A stretch of DNA of 64,000 nt from Myxococcales bacterium (GTDB lineage: Bacteria > Myxococcota_A > Polyangia > Polyangiales > Polyangiaceae), in assembly GCA_016703425.1 (NCBI GenBank), contig JADJCA010000001.1, positions 1,116,001 through 1,180,000 on the forward strand, given 5' to 3'. Shown in pieces: positions 18,084 to 25,916 of this stretch (its first letter is position 1; each line of letters begins with the position of its first letter). Made by a program: the position numbers and the translations under genes. Under the pieces are notes generated by a model that saw only the letters and a program-made list of their open reading frames with translations, was not told where the DNA came from and searched no databases.

Positions 18084-19277
18084 ATGAACTCGAACACTCC
18101 GATCGTCCCATGCCGCCGACGTCTGCTGGGTGGGTTCGTCTTGGCCGCCGCGCTCTCCGTCGGGCCCGTCGCCTTCGGTCTGCCGCTGGCGCCGGCATCC
18201 GGCGCACGCGCGCCCACGCCGGTCACGCCGGTCACGCCGGTCACGCCAAAGGTCGTTCGCCCGCCGGACACGACGCCCCAGGGGACGATCACGATCGTGT
18301 CGCCCAAGTGGAACAGCTACAAGAACGGCGTCGCCCTTCACGGCACCTGGTACGGCGGGGCCATCTACCCTGTGGAGTGGCAGTCCGTCGACACCGCATC
18401 GAAGGAGGTGGACGTCACCCTGGAGGGGCCCGCGCCTATCCCCGTGGCAAAGATGAACGCCTCCGGGAAGTTCAACTTCAGGCTCCCGGCGAGCGTGTCC
18501 GATGGCGAATACGAGCTCGTTGTCGCCAACACCCGTGATCCCCGCGTCGAGGCGCGACAGAAGGTTAGGCTTCAGTCGGCGCGGATTTCCTTGGAGGTTG
18601 GGAACCTGCCCGGCGGCAGCGTCGAGAGTTGCTCGCAGGAGCAGGTCGCGTGGACGTCGACCGGCAACGCAGGCCCTGTGACCGTCACGTTGTCTCTAGT
18701 GGGCCCCGGTAGCGTTCCTCAGGTCGTCAGCACCTTGGCCACCAACGCGGCGGGGACCTTCGAGTGGGTCACGAGCCCCAAGGGCGTCGACAAGACCCCC
18801 GTCTGGGCAGGCCGCACCGAGTGGGTGACCGCGACGGTAAGGTCCGACGCGATCTACTGGCTGCAGGCCCGAAGTGAGACAACGGGCATCGCGTCCAACC
18901 GTGTTGAGAGGGTCGTCAAGCCGCTCCGGCTCAGCCTCGAAGACAAGGACTTGCGCTACCCCGAGTCCAATTCGCCTCAGCACGTCGTGATCGGCTGGAG
19001 GGCGAATGCGTGCCTAGGCTCGCACTCGCTCCGGGTTCAGGTGCTCGAAGCGTCCGGCGCACTCTTGGCCATGGCTCCACCGGTGCCGATCAGCAGCGGC
19101 AAGGTGACGCTCGACCTCCCGGGGAGCTCCTGCGGAAACTACGTGGTCAAGGCAACGGACCTGACGGACTCGAGCATCACGGCGACGGCGAGGCTCACGC
19201 ACTCCGGCAGGCTCTCAGGCGTAGGTCCGCTCTCGACCGCCACACAACAGCGGAAGCCAGACTTCTGCCGCGACTGA
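18084..19277 (+). CDS. Secreted protein with Ig-like beta-sandwich segments, function unknown
   Basis: 397 residues. The ATG at 18084 has a strong Shine-Dalgarno (AGGAGG, 6 bp upstream), so the longer frame from 17925 is rejected. A signal peptide follows: RRR, then LLGGFVLAAALS and AFG, which could be Sec or Tat. Next is a PVT-repeat linker encoded by a 9-bp direct repeat (about 18219-18245). The body has about three beta-rich modules opening with GTITIVSPKWNSYKNG, each about 100 residues and reminiscent of Ig-like surface domains. It contains four Cys that may pair (VESCSQ, NACLGS, SSCGNY, DFCRD). No enzyme motif is seen. It is probably periplasmic or surface-exposed. Confidence 0.75.
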   Translation: MNSNTPIVPCRRRLLGGFVLAAALSVGPVAFGLPLAPASGARAPTPVTPVTPVTPKVVRPPDTTPQGTITIVSPKWNSYKNGVALHGTWYGGAIYPVEWQSVDTASKEVDVTLEGPAPIPVAKMNASGKFNFRLPASVSDGEYELVVANTRDPRVEARQKVRLQSARISLEVGNLPGGSVESCSQEQVAWTSTGNAGPVTVTLSLVGPGSVPQVVSTLATNAAGTFEWVTSPKGVDKTPVWAGRTEWVTATVRSDAIYWLQARSETTGIASNRVERVVKPLRLSLEDKDLRYPESNSPQHVVIGWRANACLGSHSLRVQVLEASGALLAMAPPVPISSGKVTLDLPGSSCGNYVVKATDLTDSSITATARLTHSGRLSGVGPLSTATQQRKPDFCRD

Positions 19278-19285
19278 GAGAGCGC

Positions 19286-20536
19286 TCAGGGCTTCGCGAC
19301 GCGGCCCATGAAGAGGACCGTGCCGGTCGGGACGTCGCGGATGGCGAAGAGGAACGGACGGTCGAAGCGCGCCGTGATGGGCTGGCGCGGGACCATGCCG
19401 CGCGCAACGTTGATGACGGCCGTGGCGGCAGCCGCCTCCGTGCCCTTCTCGTCGAGAGCGATGAAGGCCTTATGCACGACGTCGGCGATCTTCGTGTCGC
19501 GGCTGCCGGTGATGCCGCGAAAGTCTGCCGAGTCGGTGAACGCGACCCCCATGCCGAGCGACTCGAGCTTGTCCTTGAGCTTGACGCTCGCCCCCTCGAT
19601 CTTGAACTTGGGCAGGCTGAGCGCGACGCGCTTGGGCTCCATGGCTCCGGTGATTTGCGTGAGCTTCGCCGCGTCGAAGGTTCGTTCGAAGTTGCGGAAC
19701 GTGCCCGCCTTGGGGGCGATGGCCACGAGCTCAACCTCGTTGCCGGCGTAAGGCAGCGCCACGGCGTCGTAGGCCTCGGTGGCCGCGTGATTCATCGAGC
19801 GCGTCTGCGACATCATGTCCACGTTGACGGAGCCCCCCGCGAGCGGCGCAAAGGGCTCTCGCTCCGTGTTGTCGGTTCGGAACGGCGAGTCCCACTCGGC
19901 CTTGAAGTAGATGGCGTTGACGAGCACCAGCTTCGTGTCGGCCTTCAGGATGTTTGGCGGCAGGAGATCTTTGATCTTCGCGTTCGTCTGGTCGCTCACC
20001 CAGGTGTTGATGCGAACACGCTCGGCGTCGGCCTTGTGGAGGAAGTCCGCGAGCTCGAGGCCAGCGCCGTAGTTGTCGCCAACGACTGAAACGAAGCCAC
20101 TGTCGAAGCGCTGCGTCTTCTCGCCCCAAAGGGAGTTGGCGACGCTGAGCTGGAAGCCGGCGCGACCACGGTAGTCGGTGGCGTTTCGGCTCTTCAGCTG
20201 GGCGGCGATGTTCTTGAAGGCCGCGTGGACGTTGCCGCTGGGCAGCCGAAGTGCCTCGCGCATCGCCGTCGCTGTGCCGCCGTTGGCGCCGGCGTAGCTC
20301 ATCGCGAGCGCCGAGGAGATGCTGTACGGCGAGAAGAAGACATTGTCGTCTCCGTCCTTCAGCTCTTGGTAGAGCTCGGTCGCGAACTCGGTGTTGCCCT
20401 TGACGACGGCCTTCGTCGACGCCGCGCCACCGCGGAGTTCGTCCTCGCCCTCAACCGTCTCATCGGGGCCAGGGCCAGCGGAGCATCCAAGGGCGAAGAG
20501 GCAGAACGCAGAGAGAGTGAGGGCGGCTAAACGCAT
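19286..20536 (-). CDS. Serpin-family protease inhibitor, lipoprotein
   Basis: 416 residues. The lipoprotein signal FCLFALGCSAG (lipidated Cys near residue 18) and a short acidic linker precede a complete serpin fold: VFFSPYSISSALAMSYAGANG, ANSLWG, NAIYFKAEWDSPF, the hinge EKGTEAAAATA, and the C-terminal FDRPFLFAIRD with MGRV. The small-residue hinge (P17-P8) is the signature of inhibitory serpins, which trap serine or cysteine proteases by loop insertion. Counting from the hinge puts Arg379 at P1 and Gly at P1', predicting a trypsin-like target. The ATG at 20536 is chosen because the lipoprotein signal starts there. It is the only serpin in the window and lies 9 bp from the convergent gene end. 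Confidence 0.93.
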   Translation of the reverse strand: MRLAALTLSAFCLFALGCSAGPGPDETVEGEDELRGGAASTKAVVKGNTEFATELYQELKDGDDNVFFSPYSISSALAMSYAGANGGTATAMREALRLPSGNVHAAFKNIAAQLKSRNATDYRGRAGFQLSVANSLWGEKTQRFDSGFVSVVGDNYGAGLELADFLHKADAERVRINTWVSDQTNAKIKDLLPPNILKADTKLVLVNAIYFKAEWDSPFRTDNTEREPFAPLAGGSVNVDMMSQTRSMNHAATEAYDAVALPYAGNEVELVAIAPKAGTFRNFERTFDAAKLTQITGAMEPKRVALSLPKFKIEGASVKLKDKLESLGMGVAFTDSADFRGITGSRDTKIADVVHKAFIALDEKGTEAAAATAVINVARGMVPRQPITARFDRPFLFAIRDVPTGTVLFMGRVAKP

Positions 20537-20623
20537 CCCAAGCAATAGCTCCAGGGTGCGACCATGCAAGTCACTGTAGCGTAAATGCCTACATCATCCG
20601 GATTCGATCCTCATAAACCGGTC

Positions 20624-20648
20624 AAAAACGGCGGCTTCACGGGGCCGT
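20624..20648 (-). terminator. Weak intrinsic terminator after the 5'-nucleotidase gene
   Basis: On the minus strand, ACGGC and GCCGT form a 5-bp stem with an 11-nt loop followed by a run of T (plus-strand positions 20624-20628 are A). It starts 14 bp after the nucleotidase stop. The stem is short, so the call is tentative. Confidence 0.35.
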
Positions 20649-20661
20649 CGCGGAGACGACC

Positions 20662-22644
20662 TCAGAGCTTCGTGACACGGTTCGCCGCCGGCGGGCTCAC
20701 CGGCGCGTGCGCGGCGAAGTAGCCGATGAGGGCGTCAAGATCGAGGCCCCCACCGACGCGTTCGATGCCCGACTTCAGGATCGCGAAGCCGTCGCCGCCA
20801 TCGGCGAGGAAGGCGTTCACCGTAATGCGGTAGGTGGCCGCCGGCTCGACGACGCGCCCGGCGATCTTGAAGGTGGACCCGTCGACGCGGCTTCCCAGCG
20901 GCTTCGTCGGGTCCCACGAGTAGGAGACCGTGCTGGCCACCTGGAGCAAGTTGACCTTCTCGACGCCGCCGCTCGTTGACCATTGCTGCTCGAGCATCGT
21001 CTTCAGCTGCTCGCCCGTTACCGAGAGCGTCGTCAGCGTGTTGCCGAACGGCTGCACGGTGAACGCCTCGCCGTAGGTGACGGCACCAGGCGCCTCGCCG
21101 GCGGGCGATGGCGCGAAGGTGATGTCGGCGCGAACGCCGCCGGGATTCATGAAGGCGGCGACGGCTCCGTTCTGGCGCGTGGCCTCGAGCTGCGCGTCGG
21201 CGATGAGATCGCCAAGCGGCGATTCGACGGCCGTCGTAGCGGACTTTAGGAGATCGCCGGTGACCGTGCCGACGACCTTGTTGGCGAGCGGCGCCGAGAG
21301 AGCGTCGTACTTCGCGATGATCGCCGTCTGGGCGGCGTCCTTTGGGACGTCGCGCGTCGCGATGACATTCTTGGCCTCGCCGGCAACGACGTGACCCGTC
21401 CTCGCGTCGATCTGGAGGTCGATGTCCGTTACGAGGCGACCAAAGGCCGCGGCGCTCGTGACAAGCTTGCCCCCGAGGTTGCACACGTGAGCCGCGTTCG
21501 TGTGTCCCGCCACGACGACGTCGATGGCTGCATCGAGCCGGTTCACGATCTCGAAGAGCGCGCCGGAGACGCCGACGCACTCGCTGTAGAGCCCTGTCGT
21601 CGCGCCGCCTTCGTGAATCAGCACGACGATCGTCTCGACGCCCCGCCTCTGAAGCTCGGGCACGAGTGCGTTGATGGTCTCGGCCTCGTCCTTGATCGAG
21701 AGCCCCACGGTTCCCGTCGGGCTCGTGACAAGGGCCGTTCCTTCTAGGGTGACACCGATGAAGCCGACCTTGGCCCCACGGACGTTTCGCACCGTCGTCG
21801 AGGGAAAGAGCGTCTTGCCGGTGCGCTCCGACACGACGTTGGCCGACAGGTACCGGAAGCGGGCGCCTTCGAAGCCGTCACCGTCTTGGCAGCCGTCGAC
21901 CGGGTGGCAACCGCCGTGTTGCATGCGCAAGAGCTCCTCGGGCCCCTCGTCGAACTCGTGGTTGCCGACGGTGGCGACGTCGAGACCAACGGCGTTCATC
22001 GACTCGATGCTCGGCTCATCATGGAAGAGCGCGGACATGAGCGGCGTCGCGCCGATGATGTCGCCGGCGGCGACGACGAGCGTGTTTGGGTTTTCAGCCC
22101 GGAGCTTCTGGATGTGCGAAGCGAAATACTCGGCGCCGCCGGCTTCTTTGAAGTCGACGGAGGCGTTCGGTCCCGTGACGATCTTCCCCGACGAGCCCGA
22201 CGGAGGCTTGAGGTTGCCGTGGAAGTCGTTGAACGCGAGGAGCTGCACGTCGACGACGCCGCAGCCGTACGAGCCCGTCGCCGCCGCGTGCCTCCTGAGC
22301 TTACGGAACGCGGTGTTCGCGACGTAGGGAACCGCATCGAGTTCTGCGAGGGTCGCGAAGATCTGATCGTCGAGCGTCCCTGCGCGGCCGTCTTCGCCGG
22401 CGCGGGCCGCGGCGATCGCCTTGGCCGCGCGGGAGTCGAGGGCGGCGCCTTCGTCGAGCTCGTCGACCGAGGCTTCGTTGGCAGCGCGGAGGACCGCGCA
22501 GGCTTCATCGGTGCCCTCGACGACTCCGCCGAACTTGGCGCCAAGCTCGTCTGCGCTCTCGTCGACAGCGTCTGGCGTGCTGGAGCAGGCCACGACAAAA
22601 CACGATAGAAGAAGAGGACTTACGAGCAGACCGAGCTTGGCCAT
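20662..22644 (-). CDS. 5'-nucleotidase / UshA-type metallophosphoesterase lipoprotein
   Basis: 660 residues. A lipoprotein signal (LLLSCFVVACSS) is followed by a helix-hairpin-helix-like segment (about 45-115, VLRAANEASVDELDE... AFRKLRR). Next is the calcineurin-like domain with its metal ligands: AFNDFHGN, VAAGD, GNHEFDEG, VLIHEGG and VVAGHTN. The 5'-nucleotidase C-terminal domain (SPLGDLIADAQLEATR, MNPGGVRADI, VQPFGNTL) binds substrate. The family hydrolyses extracellular nucleotides or UDP-sugars. The ATG at 22644 is chosen for the lipoprotein signal and GGGGG Shine-Dalgarno; the longer frame to 22806 is not needed. The N-terminal HhH insertion is unusual for UshA-like enzymes. Confidence 0.9.
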   Translation of the reverse strand: MAKLGLLVSPLLLSCFVVACSSTPDAVDESADELGAKFGGVVEGTDEACAVLRAANEASVDELDEGAALDSRAAKAIAAARAGEDGRAGTLDDQIFATLAELDAVPYVANTAFRKLRRHAAATGSYGCGVVDVQLLAFNDFHGNLKPPSGSSGKIVTGPNASVDFKEAGGAEYFASHIQKLRAENPNTLVVAAGDIIGATPLMSALFHDEPSIESMNAVGLDVATVGNHEFDEGPEELLRMQHGGCHPVDGCQDGDGFEGARFRYLSANVVSERTGKTLFPSTTVRNVRGAKVGFIGVTLEGTALVTSPTGTVGLSIKDEAETINALVPELQRRGVETIVVLIHEGGATTGLYSECVGVSGALFEIVNRLDAAIDVVVAGHTNAAHVCNLGGKLVTSAAAFGRLVTDIDLQIDARTGHVVAGEAKNVIATRDVPKDAAQTAIIAKYDALSAPLANKVVGTVTGDLLKSATTAVESPLGDLIADAQLEATRQNGAVAAFMNPGGVRADITFAPSPAGEAPGAVTYGEAFTVQPFGNTLTTLSVTGEQLKTMLEQQWSTSGGVEKVNLLQVASTVSYSWDPTKPLGSRVDGSTFKIAGRVVEPAATYRITVNAFLADGGDGFAILKSGIERVGGGLDLDALIGYFAAHAPVSPPAANRVTKL

Positions 22645-22723
22645 TTTTACCCCCGGAAACGTGTAGGGGCATCTACTACCACTAGATTTTGTCCGTGCAA
22701 GCAACGACCGCGTGACGGGCACG

Positions 22724-23701
22724 CTACTTCGGAGGCGGAAACGCCCGACAGGCCGCCGTAAACGTACCGAGAGCGTCTTCGAGCGCGTTCGCGAAGCTGC
22801 CCGCACAAATGGACGAGAAGACAGCGCTGGGCCCCGCCAAGCTCACGAATTCCTTCAAGCGAGCCGCTTCGTAGGCGCTGCCGAAAGCCGACTGACACAC
22901 CCCCGGGCCGGCGATGGCGGCTGCGGCCCACCGCCCCGCGCCCTTCTTCGTGGCGTCGAGGAACTGAACGAAGTGGGCCGGGGCGATGACGTTGGGCGAA
23001 GCGACCTCGCACATGTCGTTGAGCTCGATGAAGTCGTTGTCGCGACGGGAGCAGTCTTCCTCGTCGGTGATGAAGACGATGGCGAGCAGCGCGTCGTCGC
23101 GCAAAAATCCTGCGTTGGTACCGTCCTTCACGCGATCGCCAAGCGCGAGCTCGGCGGCGAGGAGCGGCATTTCGACGCCGGGTCCGGTGGTGCCCACGTG
23201 GGCAACGCACCCGAACGTGCTCGCGACGTTGGCATCGCCTCGTTCAATCCACCGACGGCTCATGCCGCAGTCTTGTCGAAGGACGCCGTTCATCCCCTTC
23301 TGGTTCATGGGAATGACAAACTCCGGCATCGGCGGCGTCGTCTTGAGCGAATAGGTGACGTCGCGCCCCGTCGTGGTGACCGCGACGCGGTAGTCGAGGA
23401 GGCCTCCGCCTTGGACCTTGAAGGAGTCGAGCACGGACACGAACGCCGGGAAGCTCTGTACGAGCCCTGCTTGCTCTTCGGACATGGAGCCCGAGTCATC
23501 GATGACGAAGAGGATGTCCATCTTCTGACACACGCCGGCCCCCGCGTCGGGAGGGTCGGGTGTCGACACGACGGCGACGGATGCGTCGGCGCCCGCATCC
23601 GCGCGACCAGGGAGCGAGGCTCGTTCGTCTGCGCCGCAGCCGATGGCGGCACACGCGGCCGCGCCGAGCAACCAAGGGGTGGTGCGGGTGGAAGACGACA
23701 T
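22724..23701 (-). CDS. VWA-domain lipoprotein
   Basis: 325 residues. The signal LLGAAACAAIGCGAD ends in a lipidated Cys near residue 20, followed by an Asp/Ala-rich spacer. The VWA domain begins MDILFVIDDSGSMSEEQ, with the DxSxS part of the MIDAS metal site intact, and continues through IVFITDEEDCS. There are seven or more Cys outside the signal. VWA proteins bind protein partners through a metal ion; in myxobacteria such lipoproteins are numerous and mostly uncharacterised. The ATG at 23701 is chosen for the signal; the much longer frame (to 24250) runs antisense through the divergent gene. Function beyond adhesion or assembly cannot be inferred. Confidence 0.85.
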   Translation of the reverse strand: MSSSTRTTPWLLGAAACAAIGCGADERASLPGRADAGADASVAVVSTPDPPDAGAGVCQKMDILFVIDDSGSMSEEQAGLVQSFPAFVSVLDSFKVQGGGLLDYRVAVTTTGRDVTYSLKTTPPMPEFVIPMNQKGMNGVLRQDCGMSRRWIERGDANVASTFGCVAHVGTTGPGVEMPLLAAELALGDRVKDGTNAGFLRDDALLAIVFITDEEDCSRRDNDFIELNDMCEVASPNVIAPAHFVQFLDATKKGAGRWAAAAIAGPGVCQSAFGSAYEAARLKEFVSLAGPSAVFSSICAGSFANALEDALGTFTAACRAFPPPK

Positions 23702-23954
23702 CAGGAGGGCTCCGTCTTGGCCGTCGCGTCGACGCTTGTCAACGGAAGCCGCCGCGAGCCGTCGGCACAAGGCCGTCTCCGTCGCCCATGTGGAGCGTCC
23801 CCTCCATCCGTGGCGCGTCGCTCGCGTCTCGGGGCTGGGCGCCGGGGGCTCGGCGTGCTTCGGCGGTCGTGCACTCCACGTGCAACGGTCTTGCTCACAC
23901 GGTGGGGTTTCTCCGGCGGATCTTTCCGGCCCGCTTTGTGCTTTGCCGAGGGGC

Positions 23955-24815
23955 ATGCTCTCCGCCACGCGGCCGCTCGTCACCTTCGCGCTCTTGCTCG
24001 CGGCGTGCTCCGACGGGGCGAGCGGTGAGGCCGGTGGCATGCTCGCCGCTGGAGGCCCCTCAATCGGCACGAGACCCGACGAGGCCGCGACGAGCGCGAC
24101 GCGCGGCTCCGGCTCGACCCCGCACGACGGGGGCCTGCCCTCGGCACCGAACCCCACCGACGGAGGCGTCACGCCGAGCCTTGACGCCGCTGCCGCTCCC
24201 ATCGACCCCTGCCCCACATTGCCCGTCCCATCCACCTGCTTCAACCGCAACGTGGTCTATCGCGAGTGGGGTCCCTCGGCCGTTGGTGACGGGACCTACT
24301 TCGCGAGCCAGGCGCCCACCCGCCTCGGCTTCAACCGCGTGCAGGGCAACGTTTGGATCGTGAAGTTTCGCACCGAGGCGAACTCCTACGCGGGACGTGT
24401 GACGGCTTCCGGTGACTCGAGCGGCGGCATCGCGTGGATCAGCGACTCGCCTTGCGGTCCCGCCTTTGCCGTGGCGAACAGGCTCGTCACCTTCGAAGTG
24501 CACGGGGGCGGCTCGCTCAACTTTCTCGTCGTGAAGGACGCCGCCGACGCGCAGAAGATCGCCACCGACCCGGCCCTCGCCTCGTGGAGGTCTTCGCCCA
24601 AGCTCAAGGGGGATACCTGCTACTACGCGGGCTTCCAGAACTCGACGCATCCGACCTTCCCGATAGGCGAGTCCGCGTGGGACCTCACCGACGACTGCGG
24701 CGCGTCGACGGGCGGCGCGAGTTGCTACTACCTCGCGATGGACTTCGCCCACTACCTGCACCCGTTCAGCGGCGGCATCATGGCGGGCAACGTTATCGCC
24801 GGATTGACCCACTGA
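23955..24815 (+). CDS. Secreted lipoprotein of unknown function
   Basis: 286 residues. The ATG at 23955 has GAGGGG just upstream and opens a lipoprotein signal (TFALLLAACSDG). A Gly/Ser/Pro-rich spacer of about 80 residues leads into a compact domain of about 190 residues with paired Cys (PCPTLPVPSTCF, SPCGPA, DTCYY, DDCGAS, ASCYY) and many aromatic residues, ending HYLHPFSGGIMAGNVIAG. I do not recognise the fold or any catalytic motif. It is divergent from the VWA lipoprotein gene, with a 253-bp shared promoter region that holds no other visible feature. Confidence 0.75.
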   Translation: MLSATRPLVTFALLLAACSDGASGEAGGMLAAGGPSIGTRPDEAATSATRGSGSTPHDGGLPSAPNPTDGGVTPSLDAAAAPIDPCPTLPVPSTCFNRNVVYREWGPSAVGDGTYFASQAPTRLGFNRVQGNVWIVKFRTEANSYAGRVTASGDSSGGIAWISDSPCGPAFAVANRLVTFEVHGGGSLNFLVVKDAADAQKIATDPALASWRSSPKLKGDTCYYAGFQNSTHPTFPIGESAWDLTDDCGASTGGASCYYLAMDFAHYLHPFSGGIMAGNVIAGLTH

Positions 24816-24837
24816 GGCCGCCGCCTCGCGCAGCGAT

Positions 24838-25314
24838 TCAGCGCGCCGGAAACAGAACGACATCCAGCGAGGTAACCGTCGCGCGTGAGGTCGGCGGCGC
24901 GCGCAGCGAGCGAAGCTCCGACTGCACGCAAGCGGCATCGACGTCGCGGGTGTTCGTCGCCACTCGAGTCACGCCGCCGCGCTCATCGACCGACACGTGG
25001 AGCCTGACGTGCGCGGCGCTCGGGCCGCGGAAGCATCGGTCGAACGTGGGCACGGCCTCGAGGAGCGCGTCGCGCAAGAGCAGCTCACGATGGATGGAGA
25101 TGGTCTGGCGAGGCCGATTGAAGCTCCGCCCGCTGAAAAACAGCACGACCGGCGCCAACGCGAGGAGCACGATGACGATGGCCGCGACCTTGCGGGAACG
25201 AACCTGGTCTCGTTGTCGCTCGGGGGACGCCAAGGCCTCCCGCGCGCGGTCGCGCTCGACGTGAAGTCGCTCAAACTCCGGCAGCGCAACGCTCCTTCGT
25301 GCCGGCGGCTTCAT
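24838..25314 (-). CDS. Single-span membrane protein, AgmX/PglI-like C-terminal domain
   Basis: 158 residues: a charged cytoplasmic N-terminus, one transmembrane helix (VAAIVIVLLALAPVVLFF, about 40-57), then a periplasmic domain with LEAVPTFDRCF, VRLHVSVDERGGVTRV and DAACVQSELRSL. The pattern Cys, beta strand, Gly turn, Cys matches the TonB-like or AgmX/PglI C-terminal domains of myxobacteria. Its ATG overlaps the stop of the upstream gene in ATGA, and both encode the same architecture, so they probably form a pair made by duplication that may act together in the envelope. A specific function is unknown. Confidence 0.65.
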   Translation of the reverse strand: MKPPARRSVALPEFERLHVERDRAREALASPERQRDQVRSRKVAAIVIVLLALAPVVLFFSGRSFNRPRQTISIHRELLLRDALLEAVPTFDRCFRGPSAAHVRLHVSVDERGGVTRVATNTRDVDAACVQSELRSLRAPPTSRATVTSLDVVLFPAR

Positions 25315-25844
25315 CGCTCGACTCCAGCGCGTGGCAACATGCGCAAAGTGACGCCCGTCTCGACGGGGCGCGACCCGGCCCCGAAGGCGCGCGGGAGCGA
25401 CTCCACCACGCACCGCTCGATGTCGGCGGCACCATTCGCCGGGAGCGGCTCGCCGCCGTCGGTGAAGGCGCGCACCGAGGTCCCGCTCGCCGTCGCCGAC
25501 CCGTCTTCGTCGACCGCGACGGTGATCGCCACCTCCGCGTACCGGCCGACGGGGACGCAGCGCCGCGTTAGCGTCGGAACGGCCGCGTAGAGCGTTTCAC
25601 GAATGCTCGCGGGCCGTACTTCGTCCATGGCGCGACGGTGCAGGGCGCGCCCGGCCGGCAGCAGCAAAATGCTGGCCGCGATGGAAAGAACAATGACGGG
25701 CGCCGGCCTCAGGAGCCACGCCACCCACCGCGGCGGCGCGAACGACGCATCCTTCGCCGCCAACGCGGACGTCGCCGCCGCCACTTCCTCACGCATGGCG
25801 TCCACGCGCTCGGAAAGCGCTAGGTCATCGTCGCGAAACGGCAC
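25311..25844 (-). CDS. Single-span membrane protein, paired with the downstream gene
   Basis: 177 residues from GTG 25844 (VPFRDDDLALSERVDAM). A short acidic coiled-coil-prone N-terminus precedes a transmembrane helix (PAPVIVLSIAASILLLPAG, about 45-63). The periplasmic part, TLYAAVPTLTRRCVPVGRYAEVAITVAVDEDGSAT ending near IERCVVESLPRAF when read in sections, repeats the Cys/strand/Gly-turn/Cys plan of its downstream partner. The start is uncertain because no strong Shine-Dalgarno is visible. The ATGA overlap with the next gene indicates translational coupling. It lies 72 bp before the glutaminyl-tRNA synthetase stop, on the same strand. Confidence 0.62.
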   Translation of the reverse strand: MPFRDDDLALSERVDAMREEVAAATSALAAKDASFAPPRWVAWLLRPAPVIVLSIAASILLLPAGRALHRRAMDEVRPASIRETLYAAVPTLTRRCVPVGRYAEVAITVAVDEDGSATASGTSVRAFTDGGEPLPANGAADIERCVVESLPRAFGAGSRPVETGVTLRMLPRAGVER

Positions 25845-25916
25845 GGGACAAGGGTAGCGGCTCGAGGCGAGGCGAGCCAACGGGCCCGCTCGGCGGCGGG
25901 TCCGCGCCGCTCTCCG

